Source: SIG223 sp964442785 (GTDB lineage Bacteria > Bacillota_I > Bacilli_A > RFN20 > DUOF01). From it: DNA of 11,300 nucleotides. Location of the stretch: NCBI GenBank assembly GCA_964442785.1, contig CAYTZW010000033.1, positions 1 through 11,300 on the forward strand, given 5' to 3'. The notes beneath the pieces are model-generated. The model searched no databases. It had not been told where the DNA came from and was given only the letters and a program-made list of their open reading frames with translations. The position numbers and the translations under genes are program-made. Below are positions 1 through 6,544 of this stretch, piece after piece (the stretch's first letter is position 1; every line of letters begins with the position of its first letter).

Positions 1-34
1 TTTTGATTTATCATAATTATAAAATTACTTAACA

Positions 35-949
35 TCATTTAATGCTTATCCAACAATATTTTTTCAAAAATTCCTTTATAGAATCAAGATCTTTATCTTC
101 ATAATAATTCAAAAGATGTTTCTTATATTCTTTAACCTTATCTGCTGGTACAACTATAATTCCCAATCCATTTCTAATCAAATAATGATTAGCCACTAAT
201 ATTGCAGTTCTTTTATTTCCATCGATAAATAATTGTTTTTTCATTACATATAAAATCAATTCAATTCCAGTATCTATAGAAACTTCACGATTTAATATTT
301 CTGCAAATTCTTCTTTAACTTGATATTCAAGAGGAATTGGAGGCATATATGTAGAACCACCAATCGACACTGGTAATTTTCTAATTGTTCCTGCTAGAGT
401 TGATATTCCTTCTTCAACCAATCTATTAATTTCACATAGCACAGCAAAGTTAGTTACATATGACAAAACATCTCTATCAAGTATAAAGTTCCAAGAATGC
501 TTAAGATTTAATATTTTTGTTACATCATCCACATTCATATTATGTGCGATTCCTTCATTAACTAAAGTTTCTGTATCAGAATAAGTTGTTGCTATCCCTT
601 CAAGAACGGATTGTTTATAAATACAATCTACTAAGTTTCTTTTTGCTATAGCAATTGACAATTCGACATCTTCATTAAATTCTTCATCCGTATGTTCAAA
701 CTTATCTAATTCCTTATTTATCTGTTTTAATCTCTTTTTATATTCTTTAGCAACCTTATTGTTAGTAAGTATCAAGTTATATAACTCATCTGAGTAAATG
801 CCAGCATATCGACTTTTAAGAATTCCTGATTCTCTATAATATACATAAATATATTTCTTATCTGATTCTTCTCTAATTTGAACACTACCATACATTAAAT
901 TGGATAATCTATATTCAATTTCTTGCTTTTCTTTTAATAATTGATGCAT
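35..949 (-). CDS. Fic-domain protein with degenerate catalytic motif (His to Gln)
   Basis: 304 residues, ATG at 949 with a good ribosome-binding site (GGAGAGGAGAG, about 8 bases upstream). The C-terminal half carries a recognisable Fic core at 239-248, QLFIDGNKRT, matching HxFx(D/E)GNxR except that the catalytic histidine is glutamine 239 (codon CAA). Asp243, Gly244, Asn245 and Arg247 are kept. An inhibitory-helix-like SVLEG lies at 114-118, upstream of the core as in class II Fic proteins, and 190-205 (RKLPVS..GGSTYMPP) resembles the flap that positions the target. Residues 1-80 form a separate basic, tyrosine-rich N-terminal region (GS...KKYIYVYYRESG..KSRY) that may be a nucleic-acid or protein-binding module; I cannot name it firmly. 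Classical Fic enzymes transfer AMP from ATP to hydroxyl side chains using the histidine, so this protein is either inactive in that reaction, catalyses something else, or is a binding or regulatory module. No membrane segment or signal peptide is seen. It has its own promoter, embedded in two palindromes, and is divergent from the gene at 1158. The stop is TGA; the gene's tryptophans are TGG. Confidence 0.88.
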   Translation of the reverse strand: MHQLLKEKQEIEYRLSNLMYGSVQIREESDKKYIYVYYRESGILKSRYAGIYSDELYNLILTNNKVAKEYKKRLKQINKELDKFEHTDEEFNEDVELSIAIAKRNLVDCIYKQSVLEGIATTYSDTETLVNEGIAHNMNVDDVTKILNLKHSWNFILDRDVLSYVTNFAVLCEINRLVEEGISTLAGTIRKLPVSIGGSTYMPPIPLEYQVKEEFAEILNREVSIDTGIELILYVMKKQLFIDGNKRTAILVANHYLIRNGLGIIVVPADKVKEYKKHLLNYYEDKDLDSIKEFLKKYCWISIK

Positions 950-970
950 CTTTAAACTCTCCTCTCCACT

Positions 971-1006
971 TATGTGTAACTTTTTATTTTTTAAATGTTA
1001 CACATA
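971..1006. promoter_or_regulatory. Palindrome 1, putative operator over the fic start site
   Basis: TATGTGTAAC (971-980) and its exact reverse complement GTTACACATA (997-1006) flank a 16-base AT-rich centre. The element spans the predicted fic transcription start (about 999) and reaches the -10 box. Only part of it would be in the fic mRNA, so it cannot act as an intact RNA hairpin there. Long half-sites separated by about 1.5 helical turns suggest a dimeric or multimeric DNA-binding protein, identity unknown. The 10-base half-site recurs in palindrome 2. Confidence 0.7.
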
Positions 1007-1034
1007 TCATAACATACTTTTATTTTTATGTCTA
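1006..1034 (-). promoter_or_regulatory. Promoter of the Fic gene
   Basis: Read on the minus strand: -35 TAGACA (1034-1029), 17-base spacer, -10 TATGAT (1011-1006). Each hexamer differs from consensus at one position. Transcription would start near position 999, about 50 bases before the ATG at 949. The -35 box lies inside the left arm of palindrome 2 and the -10 box touches the right arm of palindrome 1, so occupancy of either palindrome should block RNA polymerase. Confidence 0.65.
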
Positions 1035-1061
1035 ACTTTTTCAGTGAAAATGTTACACATA
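1027..1061. promoter_or_regulatory. Palindrome 2, putative operator over the fic -35 region
   Basis: A 35-base near-perfect palindrome centred on G1044. Left arm TATGTCTAACTTTTTCA (1027-1043) and right arm TGAAAATGTTACACATA (1045-1061) pair at 15 of 17 positions. It has the same half-site as palindrome 1, with one mismatch in the left half. It covers the fic -35 box (1029-1034) and lies just upstream of the -35 box of the divergent gene (1083), so one bound protein could act on both promoters. It is outside both predicted transcripts, which favours a DNA operator over an RNA structure. Confidence 0.7.
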
Positions 1062-1082
1062 GAATGAAAATTATGTAAATTA

Positions 1083-1111
1083 TTGCTTAATTATTTTGTA
1101 AATTATATAAT
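1083..1111 (+). promoter_or_regulatory. Promoter of the divergent membrane-protein gene
   Basis: -35 TTGCTT (1083-1088), 17-base spacer, -10 TATAAT (1106-1111, perfect consensus). Transcription would start near 1118, leaving about 40 bases of leader before the ATG at 1158. Palindrome 2 ends 21 bases upstream of the -35 box, a position compatible with either activation or partial repression. Confidence 0.55.
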
Positions 1112-1157
1112 TAGTTAAAAATAACAAGAATTTTCAGATATAATTGGAGGAGAAAAT

Positions 1158-2084
1158 ATGTATAATGATACCATAAAAACGGCAAATAAGATTATTTCTT
1201 ATAATGATTTATTTGAAATATTTACAAAAATGCAAGAAAAATTAGTTCAATTTAAAAGAATAAATGATAGTGAAGAAGAAAGAAATAATTTTCTTGACTA
1301 TAAGCAACAAATTTGGACTTTCAAAGACAATGGGAGTAAATTGACTTTTGAAGTAAACTTTACTGATAGTACCACTATTAATTTTGACAATTACAATGAT
1401 TTTATTTTTGTCTTTAATAATAGACTATCTGAGATTAAGTACATATATGTTCATTATTCTATTTATTACAGTGTCCAAAAAGAAGGAAAAATCAGTGAAT
1501 ATTATCATCAACATATTAATATGACAATTCGTGAAAATAAAATGGATATTGATGTTTCGCTTGCTAGCAATGACAACAAAATCAATGATATTTTTGAATT
1601 AATAAAAGAAAAAATACTAAACGCTCCACCTAGATATGACAAAATAATTCAAAAGAAAAACTCCGTGTACACCACCTCTGGATTAGCGGTAGGCTTTTTA
1701 CCTTCTATAACTTTCGCAACATTATTGTTATTTGTTCCTGCAATAAAGCAAATATACATTAAAGGCTATGTAGTTTATCCTTTAGTTGCTATTATTTTAG
1801 CCTTTCTTATCGGGGATACATTAGTTTCTTCAAAACTGGATAAACTTTATAAAAACATTAATCCTGAACAAAAATATTCAGGTTATGATAAAAAAAACTA
1901 TAGAAGTATCTATAAGTATGATATAGAAAATTATAAAGAAACAAGTGAAATACTAATAGGTAAAAACGTCAACAACTTAAAATATAGAAATACCATATTA
2001 AAATATTACGAAAAAAATAAAAATCGTCTTCTTTCAGAAATATTTATTCTCTTATTAATATCCGCTATAATTGTGTTTTTATAA
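1158..2084 (+). CDS. Uncharacterised protein with soluble N-domain and three predicted membrane segments
   Basis: 308 residues, ATG at 1158 preceded by GGAGGAG with ideal spacing. I do not recognise the family. Residues 1-165 are soluble, charged and rich in Asn, Asp, Lys and aromatic residues. They contain alternating beta-like stretches (61-75, 82-106, 119-135) and a helix (141-154) that ends in APPRYDK. Two hydrophobic segments follow at about 175-198 and 203-223. Then comes a basic loop of about 70 residues with many Tyr and Lys (225-290), and a final hydrophobic segment at 292-308 reaching the C-terminus. There is no signal peptide, so the N-domain is probably cytoplasmic. It is transcribed divergently from the Fic gene across a spacer with two palindromic operators, which hints at co-regulation. 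The base composition is as AT-rich as the neighbours. It could be a membrane effector or sensor of the accessory pair; that is inference only. Confidence 0.8.
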   Translation: MYNDTIKTANKIISYNDLFEIFTKMQEKLVQFKRINDSEEERNNFLDYKQQIWTFKDNGSKLTFEVNFTDSTTINFDNYNDFIFVFNNRLSEIKYIYVHYSIYYSVQKEGKISEYYHQHINMTIRENKMDIDVSLASNDNKINDIFELIKEKILNAPPRYDKIIQKKNSVYTTSGLAVGFLPSITFATLLLFVPAIKQIYIKGYVVYPLVAIILAFLIGDTLVSSKLDKLYKNINPEQKYSGYDKKNYRSIYKYDIENYKETSEILIGKNVNNLKYRNTILKYYEKNKNRLLSEIFILLLISAIIVFL

Positions 2085-2252
2085 TGTTTTAATAAAAAAA
2101 CTTTTTTATGTGATAATCTCTTTTGAAACTAACAGAATAATTATGCACTTTATCATAATTGAAACTATAAAATCTAGGATAATGTAATATGAGAATACAC
2201 CACCACAGAATTTAAAGAACTATAATATTTCTTAGCAACTTAAACACTAATG

Positions 2253-2281
2253 TAGAAAGACTTTTTTTCTAAATTATTTTT
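2253..2281 (+). terminator. Possible terminator of the membrane-protein gene
   Basis: TAGAAAGA (2253-2260) pairs with TTTTTCTA (2264-2271), eight pairs with one G-U and a three-base loop, followed by an AT-rich stretch ending in a run of T. It is weak because the stem is nearly all A-U and lies about 170 bases past the stop. The rest of the 2085-2281 convergent spacer holds only an A/T-only mini-hairpin at 2092-2109, a small AATTATG/CATAATT stem at 2139-2160, and a direct repeat TTGAAACTA (2123-2131 and 2159-2167). No small gene is visible. Confidence 0.25.
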
Positions 2282-3070
2282 TTATCCTAATGTAATCTCC
2301 AAAATCATCATAACAATAAATCCTATTATAAAGCCCCAACTACCAAAATGTGAATCCGATGATAATTTAGCATCAGGTATTAAATCTTCTACAGTTACAA
2401 AAATCATTGCCCCCGCTGCAAAAGATAGCATAATTGGCATTATTGAATCAAAAATATTAACTGTTAGTAAACCAACAAGTGCAAATATTGGTTCGACAAT
2501 TCCACTTAGGGTTCCTAAAACAAAAGCTTTGTTCTTACTTTTTGTTTCTTCTTCCAAAGGTAATGAAATAGCAAGACCTTCAGGAAAATTTTGAATAGCA
2601 ATTCCAATAGATAAACTTAAAGCCGACAAATAAGCTGCCATTGTTCCCGTTTGAATAGCACTAGAAAAAGCAATTCCTACTGCTAGCCCTTCAGGAATAT
2701 TATGAATGGTAACGGCTAAAAAAAGTTTTTGAGCTTTTGTTAATGAATTTTTAGGTCCTTCTTCCATTTCTTGATTTTCGTGAATATGAGGAACAGTTTT
2801 ATCAACTACAACAAGAAGTAAAGCTCCTAGTAGTACTCCTAGCGTAACAGGAACAAAACTCCATTTTTTCCAAGAAGAACTTGCTTCAATAGCAGGCAAT
2901 ATTAATCCAAAAATACCAGCCGATATCATTATTCCTGCAGCAAAACCTAAAAGTGAAGAATTAAATTTAGGATTAAGTTTTCCTTTCAAAAAATAAACAC
3001 ACAAACTTCCTAAAGTAGTAAAAACAAAAGTTATTAAAATACCTATTATTAATATTAAAGTTTTGCTCAT
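2282..3070 (-). CDS. ZIP-family divalent metal transporter
   Basis: 262 residues, ATG at 3070 with GGGAGG seven bases upstream. Polytopic membrane protein with about eight hydrophobic segments. The two hallmark metal-site motifs of ZIP transporters are present: HNIPEG at 123-128 (fourth segment) and QNFPEG at 160-165 (fifth segment). They are followed by EP at 193-194 and by the conserved AAGAMIFVTVEDLIPDA in the seventh segment (218-234). A short His/Glu-bearing loop (HIHENQ, about 95-100) sits between segments 3 and 4, where ZIP proteins carry a variable metal-binding loop. Its length is typical of the bacterial GufA/ZupT branch. It most likely imports Zn(II) and perhaps other divalent metals such as Mn or Fe across the cytoplasmic membrane; substrate cannot be read from sequence. 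It is the last gene of the minus-strand block, just beyond the gltX terminator, and its promoter is uncertain. Confidence 0.93.
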   Translation of the reverse strand: MSKTLILIIGILITFVFTTLGSLCVYFLKGKLNPKFNSSLLGFAAGIMISAGIFGLILPAIEASSSWKKWSFVPVTLGVLLGALLLVVVDKTVPHIHENQEMEEGPKNSLTKAQKLFLAVTIHNIPEGLAVGIAFSSAIQTGTMAAYLSALSLSIGIAIQNFPEGLAISLPLEEETKSKNKAFVLGTLSGIVEPIFALVGLLTVNIFDSIMPIMLSFAAGAMIFVTVEDLIPDAKLSSDSHFGSWGFIIGFIVMMILEITLG

Positions 3071-3087
3071 AAATAATCCTCCCTTTT

Positions 3088-3115
3088 AAAAAAAGTATCC
3101 TATTACTAGAATACT
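3088..3115 (-). terminator. Rho-independent terminator after gltX
   Basis: On the minus strand, AGTATTCTA (3115-3107) and TAGGATACT (3102-3094) form a nine-pair stem with one U-G, closed by a GTAA tetraloop (GNRA type), followed by T3093-T3088. It starts seven bases after the gltX stop codon. It also sits only 17 bases before the ZIP start codon, so readthrough or a promoter at the very end of gltX must feed that gene. Confidence 0.75.
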
Positions 3116-3120
3116 CTTTT

Positions 3121-3126
3121 ATTATA
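3121..3126 (-). promoter_or_regulatory. Candidate -10 box for the ZIP transporter gene
   Basis: A perfect TATAAT on the minus strand overlaps the gltX stop codon (the Leu-stop codons TTA TAA). No convincing -35 box is found 17 bases upstream (AATAAA). If used, transcription would start near 3114, putting the terminator-like hairpin at the extreme 5' end of the ZIP mRNA. Confidence 0.25.
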
Positions 3127-4786
3127 ACCTATCAATTACTTTATTTATTCTTTCAGTATAACCTTTTACACCTAAAATTTTCAAAATAAAATAAAGATTA
3201 GGTGTTTGTTTTCTAGTAGTAATCGCAATTCTTATGATTTCTGCTACATCTCCAATATGACCTTTAAAGGCTTCTTTGTTTTTCTTATATTCTTTTACAT
3301 TAGCAGCAAAACCACATTCACTAGCGATAACTTTTAAATTAGCAAACCAATTTTCTTCATCTAAATCCATATTGTTTTTAGCAATAAAAGTTGTTAAAAC
3401 TTTTTTAATGTCTTCTGAAGCAATATTACTATTCCAAGGCAATTCATCTTTTAACATCTCATTATAATAGTCATCATAGAAGAACTTAATAGTTTCTTTT
3501 ATATCACCATATTTTTCATAATCTTTACGAGGATTTTCTTTTTCTCTTTCAATGTTCATAATAGACATAAAATAATCAAAATCTCTTTCAATTAAACCTT
3601 GTAATTCTTGATCGTATTTTTTTGACCATTGGTAAGCTTTTTCACTTATTTCTTTAGCACTCATTCGACTTAAAACTTCTTTGCAAATAAAACTTACTTT
3701 GCCCATATCAAATAAAGCACCGTCTAAACTCATTTTGTCAAATCTAAATGGAAAATCAATAATTGAAGCGTTCTTGTTTTCTTCTCTCCATTCTTCAAAG
3801 TTAGAGTTAACAATAGTCATCAAATATTCCAAAAATCCTTCAGTTGGATAACCTTCTTCAATAAATGATGCTGTAGCAGCTTCCTTGTCTTTTCTTTTAG
3901 AAAGTTTTCTTCTCGTTCCATTTTCATCTATTTTCATAATAACAGGTAAATGACAATATGCAGGAGCTTCCCAACCTAAAGTTTGGAAAAGTTGCAAGTG
4001 AATAGGTAAACTTGGTAACCATTCTTCTCCCCTTATAACGTGAGTTGTTCTCATAAAGTGGTCATCAACTAAATGAGCAAAATGGTATGTTGGTAAACCA
4101 TCACTTTTACAAATAACGATATCTTGGTCATTTTCAGTAATATCTACTTGACCTTTTACTTCATCATAAGCTTTATATTTGTTTTTTTCGTTTCCTTCAG
4201 ACTTAAATCTAATAACATAAGGTTTTCCTTCTTTAATCATTTTAATAGCTTCTTCTGGGCTTAAATGATGATATTTTGCGTATATTCCATAGTAACCCGG
4301 TCTTACTTTGTTAACTTCTTGAACCTTTCTAAGTTCATTAAGTTCTTCTTCGGTACAAAAACAAGGATATGCCTTATTTCTTCTAATCATTTCTTTTAAA
4401 ACAACATCATAAATAGATTTCCTTGCAGATTGGATATAAGGACCATACTCACCTTTTTGATAATCTCCAAAATATCCTTCATCACTAACAAGACCAAAAA
4501 CTTTTAATTGCTCAATTAACTCTTTTCCAGAGCCTTCAATTTCTCTTTTTTGGTCAGTATCTTCAAGTCTAATATAAAAAATACCATTACTTTGCTTAGC
4601 AGCAATATAATCAACTAAAGTAGAGAATAAAGACCCCGTATGTAAAAAACCTGTTGGAGAAGGTGCAAACCTTGTAACTCTTTGATTTTTATCTAAATTT
4701 CTAGGGGGATATCTTTTTTCTAAATCTTCTAAAGTTTCCTTAACATTAGGGAAAATTAAATCCGCTAATTCATTATATTTATCCAT
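3122..4786 (-). CDS. gltX: Glutamate--tRNA ligase (GltX), long-form
   Basis: 554 residues from the ATG at 4786. Attaches glutamate to tRNA(Glu), and possibly tRNA(Gln) if the organism uses the transamidation route, in the cytoplasm. Class I synthetase signatures are clear: RFAPSPTG at 39-46 running into the HIGH-equivalent HTGS (49-52); IRLEDTD (72-78); the glutamate/tRNA-site segment HVIRGEEWLPSLP (249-261); and the KMSKS-equivalent KLSKR (294-298). The CFC pair at 142-144 is the first half of the GltX zinc site. The usual third Cys region reads YGIYAKYHHLS and has no Cys. A 36-residue extension (ADLIFPNVKETLEDLEKRYPPRNL) precedes the Rossmann fold, making it longer than the usual 470-500 residues; such long forms occur in clostridia-like lineages. 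The start was chosen because AAGAGG precedes ATG 4786 by seven bases. The longer frame to 4804 has no ribosome-binding site and would start about three bases after the predicted transcript start. Confidence 0.95.
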   Translation of the reverse strand: MDKYNELADLIFPNVKETLEDLEKRYPPRNLDKNQRVTRFAPSPTGFLHTGSLFSTLVDYIAAKQSNGIFYIRLEDTDQKREIEGSGKELIEQLKVFGLVSDEGYFGDYQKGEYGPYIQSARKSIYDVVLKEMIRRNKAYPCFCTEEELNELRKVQEVNKVRPGYYGIYAKYHHLSPEEAIKMIKEGKPYVIRFKSEGNEKNKYKAYDEVKGQVDITENDQDIVICKSDGLPTYHFAHLVDDHFMRTTHVIRGEEWLPSLPIHLQLFQTLGWEAPAYCHLPVIMKIDENGTRRKLSKRKDKEAATASFIEEGYPTEGFLEYLMTIVNSNFEEWREENKNASIIDFPFRFDKMSLDGALFDMGKVSFICKEVLSRMSAKEISEKAYQWSKKYDQELQGLIERDFDYFMSIMNIEREKENPRKDYEKYGDIKETIKFFYDDYYNEMLKDELPWNSNIASEDIKKVLTTFIAKNNMDLDEENWFANLKVIASECGFAANVKEYKKNKEAFKGHIGDVAEIIRIAITTRKQTPNLYFILKILGVKGYTERINKVIDRL

Positions 4787-4813
4787 AAAATAACCTCTTT
4801 TCATTCAACAATA

Positions 4814-4842
4814 AGTATACACTAATTAATTAATATGAGCAA
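4814..4842 (-). promoter_or_regulatory. Possible gltX promoter
   Basis: Minus strand: -10 TATACT (4819-4814, one mismatch), 17-base spacer, -35 TTGCTC (4842-4837, weak beyond TTG). It overlaps the 3' end of the upstream Na/Pi transporter gene. Predicted transcription start is near 4807, about 20 bases before the ATG at 4786. gltX may also be read through from the upstream gene, since no terminator hairpin separates them. Confidence 0.4.
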
Positions 4843-6466
4843 CTTCAATAATGCTTCGAGCAATGAAAGTCATATGATCTCCTACTCTTTCAATATCATT
4901 AACAACTCTTTCATAAACTCCACCACTTAGCAAACTGCATTCATTAGTAGATAATCTTCTTATATGATTATCAACTGATTTTTTTCTTAAATCATCTAAT
5001 TCATTTTCAATAACTTCTGTTTTTTCTAAACTTTTTTTATCTTGTTTATAAAAAGTATTTAAAGCACTATCCGCTAAAAGCCATAATTTATCAAACATCA
5101 CTTTTATATCTTGGTAAGCATCAACAGAAAATTGAATGTTATCTTTTTCAATTCCTTCATTACATCTTCCAATTCCAACCGACAAATCACTAATCCTATC
5201 AATATCTGAAATAACGTGATGTAAACTTGATACTTTTACTAATTCTTTTTCCGATAATTTAGAGTTTGACAACTTTATCAAAAAATCAGTTAACAAAATA
5301 TTAGAGTTGCTAATTTCCATTTTAATTGCTTCTATCTTTTTAAAATTATCCGTTTTCTTACCAAGTAAATCTTCACAAGTTAAAATCAAACTTTTTTTAG
5401 CTTCATTATATAAATAACATATTTCTTTAATCGTTAAGGAAACCGCTACAGAAGGTGTTTTTAACAAACGTTCATCAAGATATTTCAAAGAAGTTTTTGG
5501 CTCTTTTTTATCTTTAACAATAGTTGTTGCCAATTTCACCAAATAAGAAGCAAAAGGCAATAAAAGAAGGGTAGTAACAATATTAAAGAAAGTATGAAAC
5601 ATCGCTATTTGAGTAGTTTGACTTTTAAACAATCTAGCCAAAACATCAACCATAAAATCTTGATAAATAATTAAGAAAATAAAGAAAACAACACTTCCCA
5701 TCACATTAAACATTAAATGTATCAATGCTGTTCTTTTACCATTAGAAGTAGCTCCTATAGAAGCTAAAATAGCACTGATACAAGTTCCTATATTAGTTCC
5801 TAAAATGATATACAAAATAGAGTTTCCACCATTTCCAATAGTTAATCCATTAGCAACAATAGCAATTAAAATACCCGTCATAACTGTAGAACTTTGAATA
5901 ATTGCCGTTATTATTATTCCAACAAGAAGTAATAAAATAGGATTTTTTATTGAAGTTAAAACATCAACAAAAACTTGGCTATCTTTTAAAGAAGAAATAG
6001 ATAAAGTCATACATTTAATACTAAAGAATATAAGTCCAAGTCCTACTAAAGTATAACCTATTTTTTTTGTAAAATCATTTTTAGACAAAACATACATTAA
6101 TACTCCAATGAAGGTAAATACCAAGAAGATATCCGTAAAACTATAACTTTGAAGTGCTGCAATTTGAGCGGTTATTGTTGTTCCTATATTAGCACCCATA
6201 ATAATATAAGTGGCTTGTAATAATGTAATAATAGAACCATTAACAAGTCCAATAGTCATTACCGTGGTAGCCGCAGAACTTTGAACAATCGCTGTAGTGG
6301 CAACTCCAATTCCAACATTAGGAAGTTTACGGTTAGATATTTTATTAAACATAGATTTAACCTTTTTATTAGTTAGACTTTCCAATCCTTCAGAAATAAT
6401 GTGGGTTGATAAAATAAAAAGTCCAATAGAAGCTAATAAAAACATAATGTTGTAAAAGGTATGCAT
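4826..6466 (-). CDS. Na+/phosphate cotransporter family protein with C-terminal PhoU-like domain
   Basis: 546 residues, ATG at 6466 with GAGGTGA seven bases upstream. The membrane half (1-315) carries the inverted repeat typical of the Na/Pi cotransporter (NptA/YjbB, PF02690) family. Repeat one has QSSAATT at 62-68 and GANIGTT at 91-97; repeat two has QSSTVMTG at 191-198 and GTNIGT at 223-228. The QSS motifs form the sodium and phosphate sites in this family. About eight or nine hydrophobic segments are visible. The C-terminal 210 residues are soluble and helical, with PhoU-type acidic motifs DIDRISDLS (421-429) and DIERVGDH (524-531), probably a cytoplasmic regulatory domain that limits phosphate flux. 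This domain order is standard for the family. It is followed 40 bases later by gltX on the same strand and may be cotranscribed with it. The role as phosphate importer or exporter is not settled for bacterial members. Confidence 0.93.
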   Translation of the reverse strand: MHTFYNIMFLLASIGLFILSTHIISEGLESLTNKKVKSMFNKISNRKLPNVGIGVATTAIVQSSAATTVMTIGLVNGSIITLLQATYIIMGANIGTTITAQIAALQSYSFTDIFLVFTFIGVLMYVLSKNDFTKKIGYTLVGLGLIFFSIKCMTLSISSLKDSQVFVDVLTSIKNPILLLLVGIIITAIIQSSTVMTGILIAIVANGLTIGNGGNSILYIILGTNIGTCISAILASIGATSNGKRTALIHLMFNVMGSVVFFIFLIIYQDFMVDVLARLFKSQTTQIAMFHTFFNIVTTLLLLPFASYLVKLATTIVKDKKEPKTSLKYLDERLLKTPSVAVSLTIKEICYLYNEAKKSLILTCEDLLGKKTDNFKKIEAIKMEISNSNILLTDFLIKLSNSKLSEKELVKVSSLHHVISDIDRISDLSVGIGRCNEGIEKDNIQFSVDAYQDIKVMFDKLWLLADSALNTFYKQDKKSLEKTEVIENELDDLRKKSVDNHIRRLSTNECSLLSGGVYERVVNDIERVGDHMTFIARSIIEVAHIN

Positions 6467-6488
6467 TAAAAATCACCTCACAACCAAA

Positions 6489-6517
6489 ATTATATTATTT
6501 TCCTTACTTTTTTTCCA
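6489..6517 (-). promoter_or_regulatory. Possible promoter of the Na/Pi transporter gene
   Basis: Minus strand: perfect -10 TATAAT (6494-6489), 17-base spacer, weak -35 TGGAAA (6517-6512, four of six). It lies immediately after the degV terminator, as expected for an independent unit, and puts the transcript start near 6482, about 15 bases before the ATG. That is a very short leader but still includes GAGGTGA. Confidence 0.4.
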
Positions 6518-6518
6518 T

Positions 6519-6544
6519 AAAAAAAGATAGCATTAATCTATCTT
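6519..6544 (-). terminator. Rho-independent terminator of degV
   Basis: On the minus strand, AAGATAG (6544-6538) and CTATCTT (6530-6524) form a seven-pair stem with a seven-base loop, followed by a run of T (6523-6519). The stem begins inside the degV stop codon (TAA, 6545-6543), so termination follows the coding region with no spacer. Confidence 0.65.

Noticed and set aside
2092..2167. Direct repeat TTGAAACTA and small A/T stems in the convergent spacer, considered as an insertion footprint or small RNA
   Set aside because: The nine-base repeat and stems are short and expected by chance in such AT-rich DNA. There is no promoter plus terminator set for an RNA gene.
3276..3467. 63-codon plus-strand open frame
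   Set aside because: It lies wholly inside gltX on the opposite strand, has no ribosome-binding site, and its translation is a low-complexity hydrophobic shadow.
4787..4804. Upstream ATG of gltX adding six residues
   Set aside because: No ribosome-binding site, and it is almost on the predicted transcription start. The bases of those codons form the AAGAGG site for the ATG at 4786.
4826..6466. Fusion of the Na/Pi transporter with PhoU as a novel architecture
   Set aside because: This domain combination is standard in the bacterial NptA/YjbB-like family.
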